The notes under the pieces were generated by a model. It worked only from the letters and a program-made list of their open reading frames with translations. It did no database searches and had not been told where the DNA came from. Shown here piece by piece: positions 1 to 16,978 of a DNA stretch of 64,000 nt (position 1 is the stretch's first letter; every line of letters begins with the position of its first letter). The translations under genes and the position numbers were made by a program. Source of the DNA: Pterobdella sp. o SKG-2022 (lineage: Eukaryota; Annelida; Clitellata; Hirudinida; Piscicolidae); contig OZ038321.1 in the NCBI GenBank assembly GCA_964035795.1, positions 950,030-1,014,029 on the forward strand. The letters are read 5' to 3'.

Positions 1-100
1 TCATACTGTTTTACAGTGTGTTTTCGCTACATTAAATTTGTAGCAGTGCGCCTCAGTTGCTTTCCTTGGTGCTAGATGAATGCATTATTTATTTATTTAT
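1..100 (+). repeat. SINE fragment (body type 2)
   Basis: The stretch reading GTGTTTTCGCTACATTAAAT at about 19-38 followed by TTGTAGCA recurs at 8090-8120 and, inverted, at 23490-23515, where it forms the body behind a tRNA-like head. Here the head is outside the window or lost. The ATTT tract at 85-107 follows it. Confidence 0.6.
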
Positions 101-398
101 TTATTTAAACAAATCACTACTTATCTTTAATGGAACCAATGAAAACTGAAGATCTGGGGTTGGATGGGATAACAAGCCCATTCATGTGGTTGAACACTTG
201 CTGCAACGCCCAGCAGTGGTGGATCTGTGACATGCAGCATTTTTATATCATCACTAGGGTTATCATCTATACCCGGAATGAATTTCGTGAGTTTTACCGA
301 GTTTTAAAGGTTTTTTAAGTTAAAATTCCCATAAAGAGTTTAATAAGGATTATTAAATAGTTTTAAAAAATATTTTAATGTGCCTATTATGTTTAATC

Positions 399-540
399 GG
401 TCCCTGTAGCTCAGTGGTTGAGCATTAAATTAACTATCTAAAGATACCAGGTTCGATCCCGCGTGGGCCGACAAGTTCACGAGGAGTAGCGCCCTGTGAA
501 ATCAATTGTGCAAATGAAACTCCAGCTCAAATAATCGATA
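399..540 (+). repeat. tRNA-derived SINE, body type 1
   Basis: The head carries a box A-like TAGCTCAGTGGTTGAG (about 407-422) and a box B-like GGTTCGATCCC (about 450-461) and ends in GGGCCGACAA. The body begins with AGTAGCGCCCTGTGAAA, also present at 22368-22388 and 32565-32582. The box spacing is tRNA-like, but the arms do not pair as a functional tRNA should, and an unrelated body follows, so this is a SINE and not a tRNA gene. Confidence 0.8.
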
Positions 541-1580
541 TTTTTTTTAATGTTTCGAATGCATATGAGGCTTCAAGTGAGGTCATCAGAATTTGGCCTT
601 GGTTATGGCACTATCCTTCAAAAAACGTTTGGTGAAAATTTTAAAATATTTAGCAACTGTCTTTTGAACCTAAAAATTAAAAAAGCTCTAGAGCGAGTAT
701 TTTTATTTTCGATGTTGCATCTTAGAACGCCAAGCTGGGTTCAATTCAGCCCTACAGCTTAACTAGAATTTTCTAGAAGACAAGCTAAAAATTTTTTTAT
801 TTTTGGGATAACATTAGGCTTCAAAGAGAGTTTTTTTTGAAAAAATTCTTTTTAGATGAGCCAGCAAAATCTCATGTGATCTAGCATATCGATTAAACTT
901 TTTGGTGTTTATTTTTCAGGTGTGTTGTTCAATTTGTAAAAATATTTAAAAACGGGTGCACAACATTTTCATTTAGAATGCGTTTTCTTAAAAGTTCTTG
1001 AACAATGGTTGATTCGTTAAGACCAATTGGAAGTTAGGGATGTAACAATCTTTTTGAGTTAAATGAAATTTTCATTTTTAGGGTACAAAAGAAATTAATT
1101 ATGAAAGCTGTTTGACTCGTAGAAGCGTTAGTCAAACAAAAGGTTATGAAATTCTTTTTGAAACGCACAATAGGAAAAAGAAATTCAAAATTTGAAATAG
1201 TTGAATCCAAAAATGAGATTCAATCCATCAAACAACCTCAATTACCCCTGAAAACTGATGTATTTGTAATAGTGTTCGAATTAACCTGTAGGTACAGAGA
1301 TCAAATCCCAGTCTGAGCATAGAAATATTAATGGATAGTTGTTTTAATGCTTAGAGGTGAGAAAAATGTTGCTAGATAAGGATTCAAACAAGATGAAATT
1401 TTTTTTATTCTCCATAAAATTTTCAAAAAATGTCATTTTGTGAAGAATAAAAATGAAAATTATAAAATACAAGATACTTACGATGTCTCTAAAAGAATGA
1501 CATTTGGAAAAGCTTAAAACCACTTTGGAGCAAAATAGTTAATCAGTATTTTTAAAATTACATTAAAATTGATTATAGTT
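541..1580. other. AT-rich intergenic sequence, no gene seen
   Basis: No exon with recognisable similarity was found. Around 1280-1320 the sequence TCAAATCCCAGTCTGAGCAT resembles 35005-35030 (TTCAAATCCCGGTC), so both may be worn tRNA-type SINE remnants. Confidence 0.4.
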
Positions 1581-1606
1581 AATTACAAGGGTTTTTTCCA
1601 ATATGA

Positions 1607-1876
1607 ACGCATTCCATATACAATCCAGCAGCCGAAAGGATCGAGAACATTACAATTGGTTTGGGTGAACACGGGTATGGAACGGGTGATGTGATAAGAG
1701 GCACATATCACAAATGCTTCACATTTTCCGGTCGACTTCAGCCGTCTGAAGTCTTGGTTGCAAATTGTAAAGATCCTTTGTACATGGCCAACCACTTGAT
1801 TCTGCAACAACCTGAGAATGGCTACGGATTCTTGACTTTTTGCGAAGTTCAAGCCTACGCCGACATAACTCGTTAG
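1607..1876 (+). pseudogene. Fucolectin-like (F5/8 type C) domain fragment
   Basis: An open reading frame of about 89 codons ends with TAG at 1874-1876. Its C-terminal part, ending in LTFCEVQAY, matches the closing strand of the fucolectin/tachylectin-4 version of the F5/8 type C fold, where a Cys shortly before the end of the domain is followed by E-V-x-x-Y. Upstream there is a second Cys (the CKDP motif) and an RIENITIG stretch that fits the family's R-x-N-x-x-I-x-(V/L)-G segment. Only the C-terminal half of the ~140-residue domain is present. An in-frame stop lies at 1604-1606 and I see no convincing first exon, although an acceptor at 1627-1628 is possible. It is either the last exon of a gene whose other exons I missed or a gene fragment. 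Animal proteins of this type are mostly secreted lectins. Confidence 0.5.
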
Positions 1877-3899
1877 TGTTTTTTTTTTCAATTTTGACCA
1901 CTATTTCAACGTTGTCTCAAACTTTTGAAGCAAGAAAAAGGTGGTACAGAACACGTGGGTATTTTATAGTTGGTGTAGAGTTGGCTCGGATACCCGCAAT
2001 GAAAGACGATCATCAGTGTATCTTTGTATGTATTTCTAAGCCCTTGTGTGTATAAGTGAATTTCTCTCTAGAAGATGACTGCATTCTTATAGCCAGCAAC
2101 TCTAGTAATATACTTGTAGCCGATCTTTTATGGGAATATGTCAAAATGTTTTAAATTTTCTCCTGTTCCGTACAGCTCAATGATTTTTAAAGATAAAATT
2201 CTAATTGACATTATCATATAACACGTATCGTCATGATATCTGAGATTAAATTCCCTTTAAAATGACGCCATTTTGAAATCCACCATGATGGTTTGGTTTA
2301 ATATTCAAAATCAAATCAAAACGAACACTTAAAGTTGAAAAGCCGTGGGTAATATTATTAACAATTGGGAAAAAATTTACGTTTTCAACAAATCTTAGTG
2401 TTTATAATTTGTAATTCAATTATTTTTCTAAACCAATTATTTTATGAAAATCATTTTATAGTGTTACAAAGCTTTAATCTTGGAATATGTAAAAAATATT
2501 TAGATTTTTTCTGAATAAAACAATTCACATTTTTTACCCTTCATTAATGTTGAAAGTATATATTTTTTAAAACTACTGCACTGAATTGAATCCTCAAAAC
2601 CAAAAAATTTGAATGTAAATAAAATTGTTTTTTTGAATATTAAAAAATCATGAGTTTTGTTTAATATTTATTAATTTCCATATATTACTTTTATACACAA
2701 TAAAAATTTTTGTTTATTGAAAGTTGAAAAAATAATCATAGAAAATATCATTTTAAAATAATGGAGAACTCAAAGCAAATAACAGTTATTTTTTTCTTAA
2801 CAAGGTTGAAACTTATTGAAAAAAGATTTATGAGAAAAAAAATTATTTTGAATAATCAATAACTTTCGACATCAAAATCATAATCACAAGTGGCTTTGAA
2901 ATGAAGGAAAACAAAATAAAAAGAGTACAAGAAATATATAACCATAACAAGTGACATTAAATAGTAAGCAAACATTGTTTTAACAATTTTCTATTTTAAA
3001 ATCTTAATAATTTGAATTCAAAACAAAATATGACTGTATCTTTACTGTCTCGGAATTTCTTTTTTGGAATAAATAATTCAAATCTTTTTGATTTAAAGTT
3101 TTTTCGAAAATTAAGTTAAATTATAAATAGCTATATCGAAAATTTACAAAAAATATATAATTACCAAATTTTTTTGTAAAAAATCATTAAATTGTGACTT
3201 TAATGAGCAAACGAACCAACTTTAGTTTTTTCAAGTTTTGTAAATAAACAAATATCAGACGATACATAGATAAGAAATCTTTTTTTGTTAAGTAATCTTT
3301 TTTGACAAACTTTTATTCATCAAGTAAAAAATAGTTTTGAAAATATTTTTTTATTATCAGTCTGGGCCTTAGCTCTTACAAATTGTTAAAAGTAATATTT
3401 GTTATTTCGAGGTTTTTTTAAACAGAAGCTAATCTTGTTTTGATCTTTCACTTCATGTTTGCGTTTAATTAAAAAAATTTTTCATTAAAACTCTGGCTTT
3501 TGGGTTTAGTTTGAGGGTAGGCCTACGAGGGTGAATCCTCGATATAATGTAATCTATGCCATTAGTATTTTAGTTAGAATCAGCTTTTCTTGCAATCGAT
3601 TTTTCCGATGGAAGGTAGGTTTTTTATTTTTATTTTGAGGTTTTTAAAGTCTGGAATCAATTATTTTGGGTAGGTTCATTGAAAGTGTTGTTAATGCAGA
3701 ATATTTGTGGTTGATGTCGATCTTTTGTCCTGCTTTGTGCAAAAATTTACGATAATTTGTAAATCCAATTTTAATTTTCTTGCAAATCACAAACAAAACT
3801 TACAAAAAAATTAATCAAGGAAACAGAAAAACACATTTAAAGTTATTTTTCATATAAAATAATAAAATATAATTCTTTGAAATAGTTTTCAAATAAAGA
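1877..3899. other. AT-rich intergenic sequence
   Basis: No ORF or exon of recognisable family was found on either strand. The region is A/T homopolymer-rich and has no tRNA-like box. It lies between the lectin fragment and the 3' end of ANAPC11. Confidence 0.5.
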
Positions 3900-4992
3900 C
3901 TATTCTTTAAACTTCCATTCTCTTCTACACATGGGGCACTGTTGCTGAGTCTGTTAAAAAATTTGCAATATTGCTTGTTTTTTTCAATATGAAAAGATTA
4001 TCAATAAAATTTGATGAAAAAATTGAAAGTTTTAAAAGTAAAGTTTCACATGTTGTTGAAGACAATTTTTTGAAGAATACATTTCATATTTCTTGAACAT
4101 AAAGAATTCAAAAAAAAAGACTGATAAAATGTCACAATACAAATCTTTGTTGAAGCACATGATATATTGCTCACTTGTTGTGAATTGAGCCACTTGACAA
4201 TGCAATGGATATGGAAACAATGGGAGCACTGACCCCACACTGTGGTGGAAATCCTCATAATTAAAAGAAATTTTATGGGATTTTATCTTAGTATCACTTT
4301 TTATATTTATGTTTATTTATTTTGTATAACTAAATGATCCTAATACGAAAATGATTTAAATCAAACACTTTTATTAACTACAAAGCTTTTTGTGAGTTAT
4401 CAAGTATACAAACTTCCAATTATACAAGTTATTTATTTTTTATGCATATAAAAGACCTAAAGGACAGTCATCTCCTGGAGTTTTGCAGTCAGGACAACAG
4501 GCATCAAATGGCATCCGACAAATACCACATGAATCATCATCTGCCAGCCATTTCCATACTGCCACTGCTTTTATACTGGAATTATCAAAACGTGGATGAG
4601 TAAAACCCATAGATGGAGATATATTAAACCTTGTCCAACCCATGCTAGCATGGATTGAACACAAAACAATGATGATGATAGAAATATATAAATGGATATG
4701 AATAAATATAAGATGAGTGATGATAATTCTATTGCTTATAGTTGAATTGAATACTTTTTGAGTTATGAGTTATTTGATGAATTAGAAATATTAAGAAAAA
4801 CTTGATTTGTTTCTACACTTGTTTTGGTATCTTTTTCACTCACCCTGGAAATTAAAAAAATACTCATTAAAAATATAATAACTGAAATTTCATAAAAGTT
4901 AGCAAATAGAGATATAAAGCTTTATTAAAATATAATGTAGGACATGAAGAAATTCTTAATCCACGCTTACCTTTCATACGCACTTTCAACAT
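3900..4992 (-). CDS. ANAPC11: Anaphase-promoting complex subunit 11 (RING-H2)
   Basis: This is the catalytic RING-H2 subunit of the APC/C ubiquitin ligase, which recruits the E2 and drives mitotic exit. Proposed minus-strand exons are 4971-4992 (ATG at 4990-4992), 4457-4567, 4175-4239 and 3900-3950 (TAG at 3900-3902), giving about 82 residues; the human protein has 84. The zinc-ligand order is visible: [16 protein letters not shown], then [19 protein letters not shown] across an intron, then [15 protein letters not shown] at the C-terminus. Exons 2 to 4 join in phase with GT-AG sites. The least certain point is the first junction: the phase-compatible acceptor is at AAAAG/CAGTGG. A better-looking acceptor eight bases earlier would preserve three more residues aligning with the family but does not keep frame with this donor. 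A hairpin-family repeat lies in the intron between 4240 and 4456. Confidence 0.93.
4363..4425. mobile_element. Hairpin-family (AAGCTTTTCG) repeat, partial
   Basis: CAAACACTTTTATTAACT and AAGCTTTTTGTGAGTTATCA, followed by AGTATACAAAC, match one arm of the elements at 55311-55390 and (inverted) 53597-53672. It lies inside an ANAPC11 intron on the opposite strand to the gene. Confidence 0.6.
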
Positions 4993-5386
4993 TTTAAACT
5001 TCAAAATTATAATAAATTTATGAAAGCTCAATATTAAATTGGCGAGGCATTTCGTAACATTTTAATTTAAAATTCGGAAAGCCCCTAAACTACACTTTTA
5101 AATAGTTTATATTGTCGGTTTTTTTTGAAAAATGAATAAACAGTAGTAAGTAAATACTTTTTTTTGTATATATATATATATATAATTGAAAAAAAATAAT
5201 TTCAAGTTTTAATCATAATAAAACATCAAAGTTTTTGTTTTTTATTCTAAAAATCATTTAAAAAAAAACTTTTCATTTTTGTTTTTTTGTACAAAATTTT
5301 AGTTTCAAATTACTTTCTTTCCTGAAGGTCGCCTGAACGATATTGAAAATAGAAGTTTTATTTGCGTGACTTTCTAATCCTTGAAA
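4993..5386. promoter_or_regulatory. Shared intergenic region of ANAPC11 and TIMM17
   Basis: The start codons of the minus-strand ANAPC11 and plus-strand TIMM17 are separated by 394 bp in head-to-head orientation, so both promoters must lie here, or within unseen 5' UTR introns. No clear TATA box stands out. A (TA)n tract lies at about 5167-5185. The bidirectional-promoter reading is inferred from geometry only. Confidence 0.55.
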
Positions 5387-6923
5387 ATGGAGGAATACGC
5401 CAGAGAACCATGGTAATTTTCAAAATTATTCATTTCATAAATTTTGGAACTAACTTTCTGTTTTTTCATAAGTTGGTGAATATTTGCGTCATTTCAATTT
5501 ATCCAATACAATTTTTTAAGATGCTCTTTCAAAAATTTCGAATTTTTCAAATAAACATTTATTTTAGTATGCTTATTATTTCACAAAAAGCTTTGAAAAA
5601 TGTTTGAAATAATGAAATGCTAAAGCATAGAAATTGAGTTGAAATATTTTATTGAAAAATATATTCAAAAAGATTGCAGATTGAATAAAGATTTGAATTA
5701 AGTAACCCACCTTCATAGCCAGATTTAATCTGATAGCCAAAAATAAAAAAAATCATTCCTACTGAATTAATTTTTGAATCAAACATAAGATGTTGATTTT
5801 GGTTCTTATCAATTCAATTTTTATACAAAACAACTGTACAGTCCATGGAGAATAATAGATGATTGTGGTGGCGCCTTTGCCATGGGGGCCATTGGAGGGT
5901 CGGTTTTCCACTCCGTTAAGGGATTCAGGAATGCCCCTGCTGTTAGAATTTTATAATTCTATTGTTATTGACGTTTTTTGTTTTTATGATGTTATGGTTA
6001 TATGTTTTTTTTTAATTATTTTTATATTTATATTGTTTTCTTTAACTTAATGTCTATCTATTTTTCACTTTAATTTTTATTTTCCAATATAAACATTAAA
6101 ACCTCAACTACATCACAACTCTCATTTTCCACTACTCCAACAATCCATAGGGCAGATACAGACGCCTCTTTGGTGCCCTATCTTCAGTAAGGGAAAAAGC
6201 CCCGATAACAGGTGGAAACTTTGCTGTGTGGGGAGGATTATTCTCAGCAATCGACTGCTCCATGGTGTACCTGAGACAGAAGGAGGATCCATGGAATTCC
6301 ATCACATCTGGAGCTCTTACAGGTCTGTGTGGAGGGTTGTCTGTGTGTTTAATTATGTGTTTATTTTTGCCTTCTATCTAGTTTTTTGTTCTCTGTTTTT
6401 TTTTCAATCTATCTTTTTATCTTTATTTATCTGTTTCTCTAAATATTTGTCTATCTCTCTTCTTGTTTATTTTTTCAGCTCTCTAATTTTGAATCTTATC
6501 TGTTTATTTATTCATATCTATCTATATAGTTTTATCTTTATCGTTGTATATATTTAAGCTTCATCCATCTATTTGTCTATCTACCTGCCCATTTTTCTAT
6601 TCACCTAACCATCTATTCATCTACTTATCTTTCTTCTTCAATTGTCCAACTTCATACCTACCTGTATATCCACCCAACTACTTATCAACCATCATTAACC
6701 TCTCTCAGGAGCCATATTAGCAGTTCGTAACGGCTTTCCAGCGATGGCTGGTTCAGCATTGATAGGTGGCACCCTGTTAGCATTGATCGAAGGCATCGGC
6801 ATCCTCATCACTCGAACCACCGCAGACCAATTCAAGATGGCTAACCATCAGATACTCCCACAGAACAATGACGCAAATCCCGTTCTTACTAACAGTCTCA
6901 CTTCAGAGGGGACTTATCAGTAG
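5387..6923 (+). CDS. TIMM17: Mitochondrial import inner membrane translocase Tim17
   Basis: Tim17 is a channel-associated subunit of the TIM23 complex, which moves presequence proteins across the inner mitochondrial membrane. Exons are 5387-5412, 5842-5941, 6151-6322 and 6709-6923 (TAG), giving 170 residues against 171 in human TIMM17A. All junctions are GT-AG and in phase. The start MEEYAREPC is the family's invariant N-terminus, followed across the intron by [19 protein letters not shown]. Exon 3 carries [16 protein letters not shown] and [14 protein letters not shown]; exon 4 carries the last membrane segment, with the family's LALIEG motif. The conserved cysteine pair is present (in EPCPW and in SAIDCSM), as are four glycine-rich hydrophobic segments. 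The C-terminal tail is polar and diverged, as is usual. Animals often have two paralogues (A and B); I cannot assign which. Confidence 0.95.
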
Positions 6924-8873
6924 ATTTTTAGCCATTTTATTATTATTATTTTTCATTATTAATATTTTTGGTTACGTTTTTGTCTTGTTTTTATTTTCAT
7001 AGGATATTTTCGAGTCTTGAATGTCATTTTTATTTCATAAATTGTTTAATGTGCTCGCGTGGATTTTTAATCATACTCATAAAAATAAAAAAACAACAAT
7101 AATAATTCAGATTCATTTAGCGTTAGCTTTACATCTGACGCGCATAATATGATCTTTTTCATGATATCATTATTGTGATGTTGTGCTATTTTAATCTGTT
7201 TAATCTCGAATGTTTGTTACGTAATGTTCTAATGTTGAATGAAAGATCACATTTAACAGAATTTTAGAAATTAAAATTTACTTTTAGATGTTTTGCTCAT
7301 TTAATTAAAGAAATATAGTTAAAATTATAAATCAAATATGCATTTTTTCAGTGTCGTTAATCCATTATGATCGCTATTCAAAAAATTATCAAATAAACCC
7401 AAACATTACCATCCTAATTTCATTCATCACCCTCTTTAATTCACGCCACTTTTGTCCGTCTGTCCCCCTTCTTACCGCCCCACCAGTCTCCTCATCTTAC
7501 CACCACACCATACCCTTATCACACCACCTCCTTATTTCACCTTGAAAGTACAAAGGTCTGTAAATAAAGGAAAATGTCGTCTACTTTCTGTCGCCTTTAA
7601 TTTATTTTCGGTGTTTTAATATCTAGATTTCAAGGTTGATCGGTGATTTAAAAATCATTTCGAAACAGAATAAATATTAATCTATATAATTGGCTTTATC
7701 AAAATAAAACTAGGCTCCTATCGATTTCAACATTACGGAATATAAGTCACTTAGGTGCAAATTGTTCAAAAATCATTTTAATATCACTGATTCACTTTTA
7801 AAATTAGAAATATTAAAAAAAAAGTATATTTTGAAGTAAAGTAATTATGCGATTAATAAAATTTAATTAGCCAACACAAAGCTTTTGTTCAGTTAAAAAA
7901 AGTTGCATTTTAATTGCTCGTACTGGGCTAATCATAGAAACACGAAAATATTTGAATTTTTTATTTTAACCAAGCTTTTCAATATATTCTATATCATTGT
8001 CACCCCTATAGCTCAATGGTTGAGTATTAGACTAATTATCTAAAGTTACCGGGTTCGATCCCACGTGGTCCGACAATTAGCACCTGTTACACACTGTTTT
8101 CGCTACATAAAATTTGTAGCAAGCGCTTTGATCTATAAGAAAAAGCGCTTTATAAATACCATTACATTATCAGGTAAAAAATCATTTAATTATCCATATG
8201 TGAAACGGTCTGAGCCCCTTCATTTTCTCATTTTTAGTTGGAAGGGTTGGTGAAAATTTTAGTATGAGTGTCATATAAGACTTTTATTTTGGGAAATTTT
8301 GTTTCTCACAGTTTGATTCTTATGACTTAATTTATATATGAGATTACAAGTTTTTAAATCAAATTTCAAATGATAAATAATAATTATGAATGAATTTTAA
8401 TTATAAATAATTAACTATTTAGAATTGAAGTAATTAATTTAATGAAATTTGAGGGCGTTAATGGTTAAATTGCTTTAAGATATTTCCTAGAGATAAACTC
8501 ATGGCTTCTGCGACGAACCAATAGAAATCTAGCAGGTTCATATATTATTAAATTGAAGATAAAATTTAGAAAAAATCAATATTCAATTAATTATATATAT
8601 TTTTTTATAACTCAATTTTTTTTTTTCATAATTTATATTTTTGATCTATTAGCTTTTATCATTATTTCCTAGTTCTATTGAAATTGTGAATATGTAAATA
8701 TAAATGAACTTCATCAAATGCAGGATTTTCATACATTGTTTCAAATGAATGTCAATTAATGCATAGAAATATGATCTTTCGATGAAGTTTTTGCTAGTTA
8801 TTTTGTTTTCTGACCAAAAAATTAATAACGAATGTTTGAATCGCCTAAATTTTAACCGAAATAAATTTCAAAA
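6924..8873. other. Intergenic region with one SINE
   Basis: AT-rich sequence. Candidate polyadenylation hexamers for TIMM17 (AATAAA) occur at about 7083 and 7563. A tRNA-type SINE occupies about 8000-8190. No other gene was recognised. Confidence 0.5.
8000..8190 (+). repeat. tRNA-derived SINE, body type 2
   Basis: The head has TATAGCTCAATGGTTGAG (box A-like) and GGGTTCGATCCC (box B-like) and ends in GTCCGACAAT. The body reads TTTTCGCTACATAAAATTTG, then AAGCGCTTTGATCTATAAG and GCGCTTTATAAATACC, then an ATTACATTA tail. The GCGCTTTATAAAT end resembles the 3' end of the LINE at 51.66 kb, which would fit shared retrotransposition machinery. Confidence 0.8.
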
Positions 8874-13487
<4,614 letters not shown>

Positions 13488-13599
13488 TGGTGTGGTGTGG
13501 TGTTTTTTGGTAGTGGTTGGGAGTAGGAATGGTGTAGCGTTGATAATGATAATGAGGATGATGAAGATGATGGTGATGATGATGATGTAACGATATAGC

Positions 13600-15900
13600 T
13601 ATAGTTGATTCATATTAATTCCAATATGAAGGGTTCATCTTTTTTGGAGAAATGGAATAATGGAATTAAGTAATGCTTTGTTAATATATACAATAATAAT
13701 AATAGTAACAATGGTGTACACAATAATAAAAAAATAATAAGGATGATATTAACTGGAATAAAACAATGATAATGATATTAGAATAATCATAATAATAACT
13801 GTTTATCTTTATTAATATTATTATTATTGTTTTTATTATTATTAAGGTTTGGAGAAAATTATAGCTTAATTTTTTTTTCAAATATTTCCCATAAGTTTCA
13901 ATATTTAAGTTTGGAAATGCATACGATGTCTGAATATGACTATTATTTTTTGCTATTGTTTTATTATTATTATTATTATTATGCTTCATTATTATTGTTA
14001 TTTTTTATTATTCATATTATTGTTAGATTCAGAGCAGTATTAAGATCTGCATTGCGCTGTATTTAGTATCAAGTTTAATATTCTATACCTATTATTTTTA
14101 TTGTTGTTTTGTTGTTGTCGTTTTTGTCACTTTTGATGTTATTTTTTAAAAAACTCTAAATCTATTATTATTGTTATTATTATGTTTTTAATTTATTTTT
14201 TTTATAGTTTTTTATTTTAATATTATAATTTTTTCCATCATTACCGGCATCATGTTTGTTATTATTCATGTTTTTTTTCTTATTATTTTTTTTAATTTTA
14301 ATTATTATTTTTTTTATTTTTCTTATTATTTTTTTAAATTATTATTTTTATTTTTTTAAATTATTATTTTTATTTTTTTATTTTTTTTATTATTTTTTTT
14401 TATTTTTCTTATTATTTTTTTTATTTTTCTTATTATTTTTTTTTATTTTTCTTATTATTTTTTTTATTTTTCTTATTTTTTTATTTTTAGTATTATTTAT
14501 TTATTTTTTTTATCATACTACTTTTTTTAAATCATTAATATTATTATTATTTTTATTGTTGTTTTTTTTCATAATTAATCTCACCTTCTATTCTTTGTTT
14601 CAGAATCAGTTCTCAATTTTCCATCATTTTCTTCATTTTCATTTATCATATCTGTTTTCTGCTCTTTTAAATCAATATTTTCATAAGAATTATTATTATT
14701 ATTATGTTACTGATTATCATTAAATTGATTATCATTCTATTAGGTCCCACCCATGCTAGCAACAATGGCGATGACTTCTTTTATTATCATTATTACTTTT
14801 ATTCTTATGATTATTATTATTATAAAATCAGCTTTACTTATTCTAGTATATGCATTGCATGTGTACATACCTAGTATGCATTTTTATACGCGTTAGTCAT
14901 ATGAGTTAATAAGAATAATAAAAATAATAATCAATATTCAATAATTAAAAAAAAAATATATAGTATTGGATGATAAAATATCATAATAAAATAAAAACGT
15001 CTGTTACGATTTGGAATGATTCCAATATTAACATTGGGATTGTTGCAAGTTGAGGAATCAGTTGAATGAAGATTTTTAATAATAATAATAATAAAATATT
15101 TACTAGCAATCATAATAAAAACAAAAAAAAACAATGAATAATGGAGATTAAAAAATTTAATGGATTTATCGGCATAAATACAAGATCTTAATTATTTGAT
15201 TATTATTTTTTTATTGTTATATTATTATTTTATATTATGAGATTATTATTTTTGTTAATTTTCCAATGACTCATCATATTCTCGTTTATTATTTTATTTC
15301 CATTTTTTTATTATTATTGTACTTATGCTTTTCTAGCTCATATATAATTGTTTTTTTTGTTCATTATCTTCTTTCAAAGGGTTTTTAGTTATTTATTTTA
15401 TTTTTCTTGTTATTATTATTGATATTATTGTTTTTTTTATTCTTATTATTTCTACCATGTAAATATTTCTGATTTAATAATTTTAAGGTGATTTTATATG
15501 CAATATTTTTATTATTATTGTTATTATTATTATTATTGTTATTGTTTTTTTTTGCATTATTTTTTTTTGATATTTTTCATTATTTTCTTCGGATATCAAG
15601 TTTCTTCAATAATCAAACAATTCAAAAAGTTTCCAAACGTTTAGTTTTCATTTTACCATTTTTCTTTATTATTTTATTATCATCATTATTATTATTATTT
15701 CTAATATTATCCTTGTTGTTATTCATTGTTCATTTGCATATTCAGCTTTCTATTAATACATTCAGCCTCTTACAATCTTTTTCTTCTTCATATGCTTCAG
15801 GCATTTGTACCACCCTAATGATGTTTCACAATTATTTTTTTTACTTTTATATTATTCCTTTTTATTATTTTTATTGTTATTGTTTTTTTTTCATTATTAC

Positions 15901-15942
<42 letters not shown>

Positions 15943-16700
15943 GGTTCACATCACAATGAAGTTTTAGACACATTTGTGACAATAACATCAGAAATATTTG
16001 TTCAAAAAATCATCAAATGTTTCAAAAAAATTTTTTCGTTTTTATTATTGTTATTTTTGAATTTTTTATTATTGTTATTGTTTTTGTTTCATTCCTCATA
16101 ATCTCTACGTGCTATCTAGGATGTTCAAACTGATTGTAATTCACTCCATTTTTAATGACAGTCATGTTATTATTTCTATAATTTTTATTGTTGATATCAT
16201 TATTTTTATTATTTCTATTATTTTTATTTTTAATATCATTATTCTTATTATTTTTATCGTCATTATAATATTGTTCTTATTGTTGTTATTATCATTATCC
16301 TACTTAATGTTTGTTATTTTTTTTTTTTTAATTTTTTTTTCCACTATTGATACCTCTATTATTATCAGTTTTTATGTTCTCTGTCATCCTTATTATTCAC
16401 ACTGCTATTATTTTTATTATTTCCATTTTTGTCATAATATTTATTTTTATTATTATTCTTATTGTTATTATTGAATGATCATTGTTTTTTTCATGCAACA
16501 TTATATACTGCATTGATCATTCAGTCCTTATTATTATTATTGTTGCTGTTTTTTGTATTATTACTATTATTATTTTTTTTTTTGTTTTTTTATTATTATT
16601 GTTCTTTTTTTATTATTGACGATGTTATTATAATTGTATCATTTTTGAAAATTCACGACTCACCTTAATTTATTTTTGCACTTTTGTACTCTTTGGTTCC
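13600..16700 (+). repeat. TTA/TTTA-rich low-complexity domain
   Basis: For about 3 kb the plus strand is dominated by TTATTATT and T-runs, with almost no G or C. Hydrophobic ORFs (Phe/Leu/Tyr/Ile strings) in all plus frames are a by-product. No gene was recognised. The sequence CCCATGCTAGCA at about 14750 also occurs at about 4640 and, in part, at 56072. Confidence 0.85.
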
Positions 16701-16915
16701 GTTTCAATCCGTTCATGTTGTTTTTTTTATATTTTTATCTTTCTATATTCGAATTTAATGTTATCTTTTTTAATTTATTATCTTTTTATAATCGAATTCA
16801 CTTTTGGTTTCTGCCGTAGTATTCATCAATAAACGCTTGTCAGGAATGCCTCATTTTACTTGTTATAAAAAGATAGAAATTCAGAGACATCGTATCTTCT
16901 TTTGTAGACTTGAAT

Positions 16916-16978
16916 TTCAACAGTAAAACTTGAGATTATGAGGATTTATGACTCATAATCTCAAGTTTTACTGTTGAA
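16916..16978. repeat. Perfect 27-bp inverted repeat, 9-nt loop
   Basis: Positions 16916-16942 and 16952-16978 are exact reverse complements (the arm ends in CTTGAGATTATGAG), with loop GATTTATGA. It would form a stable stem-loop. It may be a small foldback element; no target-site duplication is obvious. Confidence 0.9.

Noticed and set aside
399..475. Functional tRNA gene
   Set aside because: Box A/B-like motifs are present, but arms mispair, the sequence varies among copies and each is fused to a SINE body.
14256..16668. Chains of hydrophobic plus-strand ORFs resembling membrane proteins
   Set aside because: Phe/Leu/Tyr/Ile strings come directly from TTA/TTT repeats; no family motif or splice structure.
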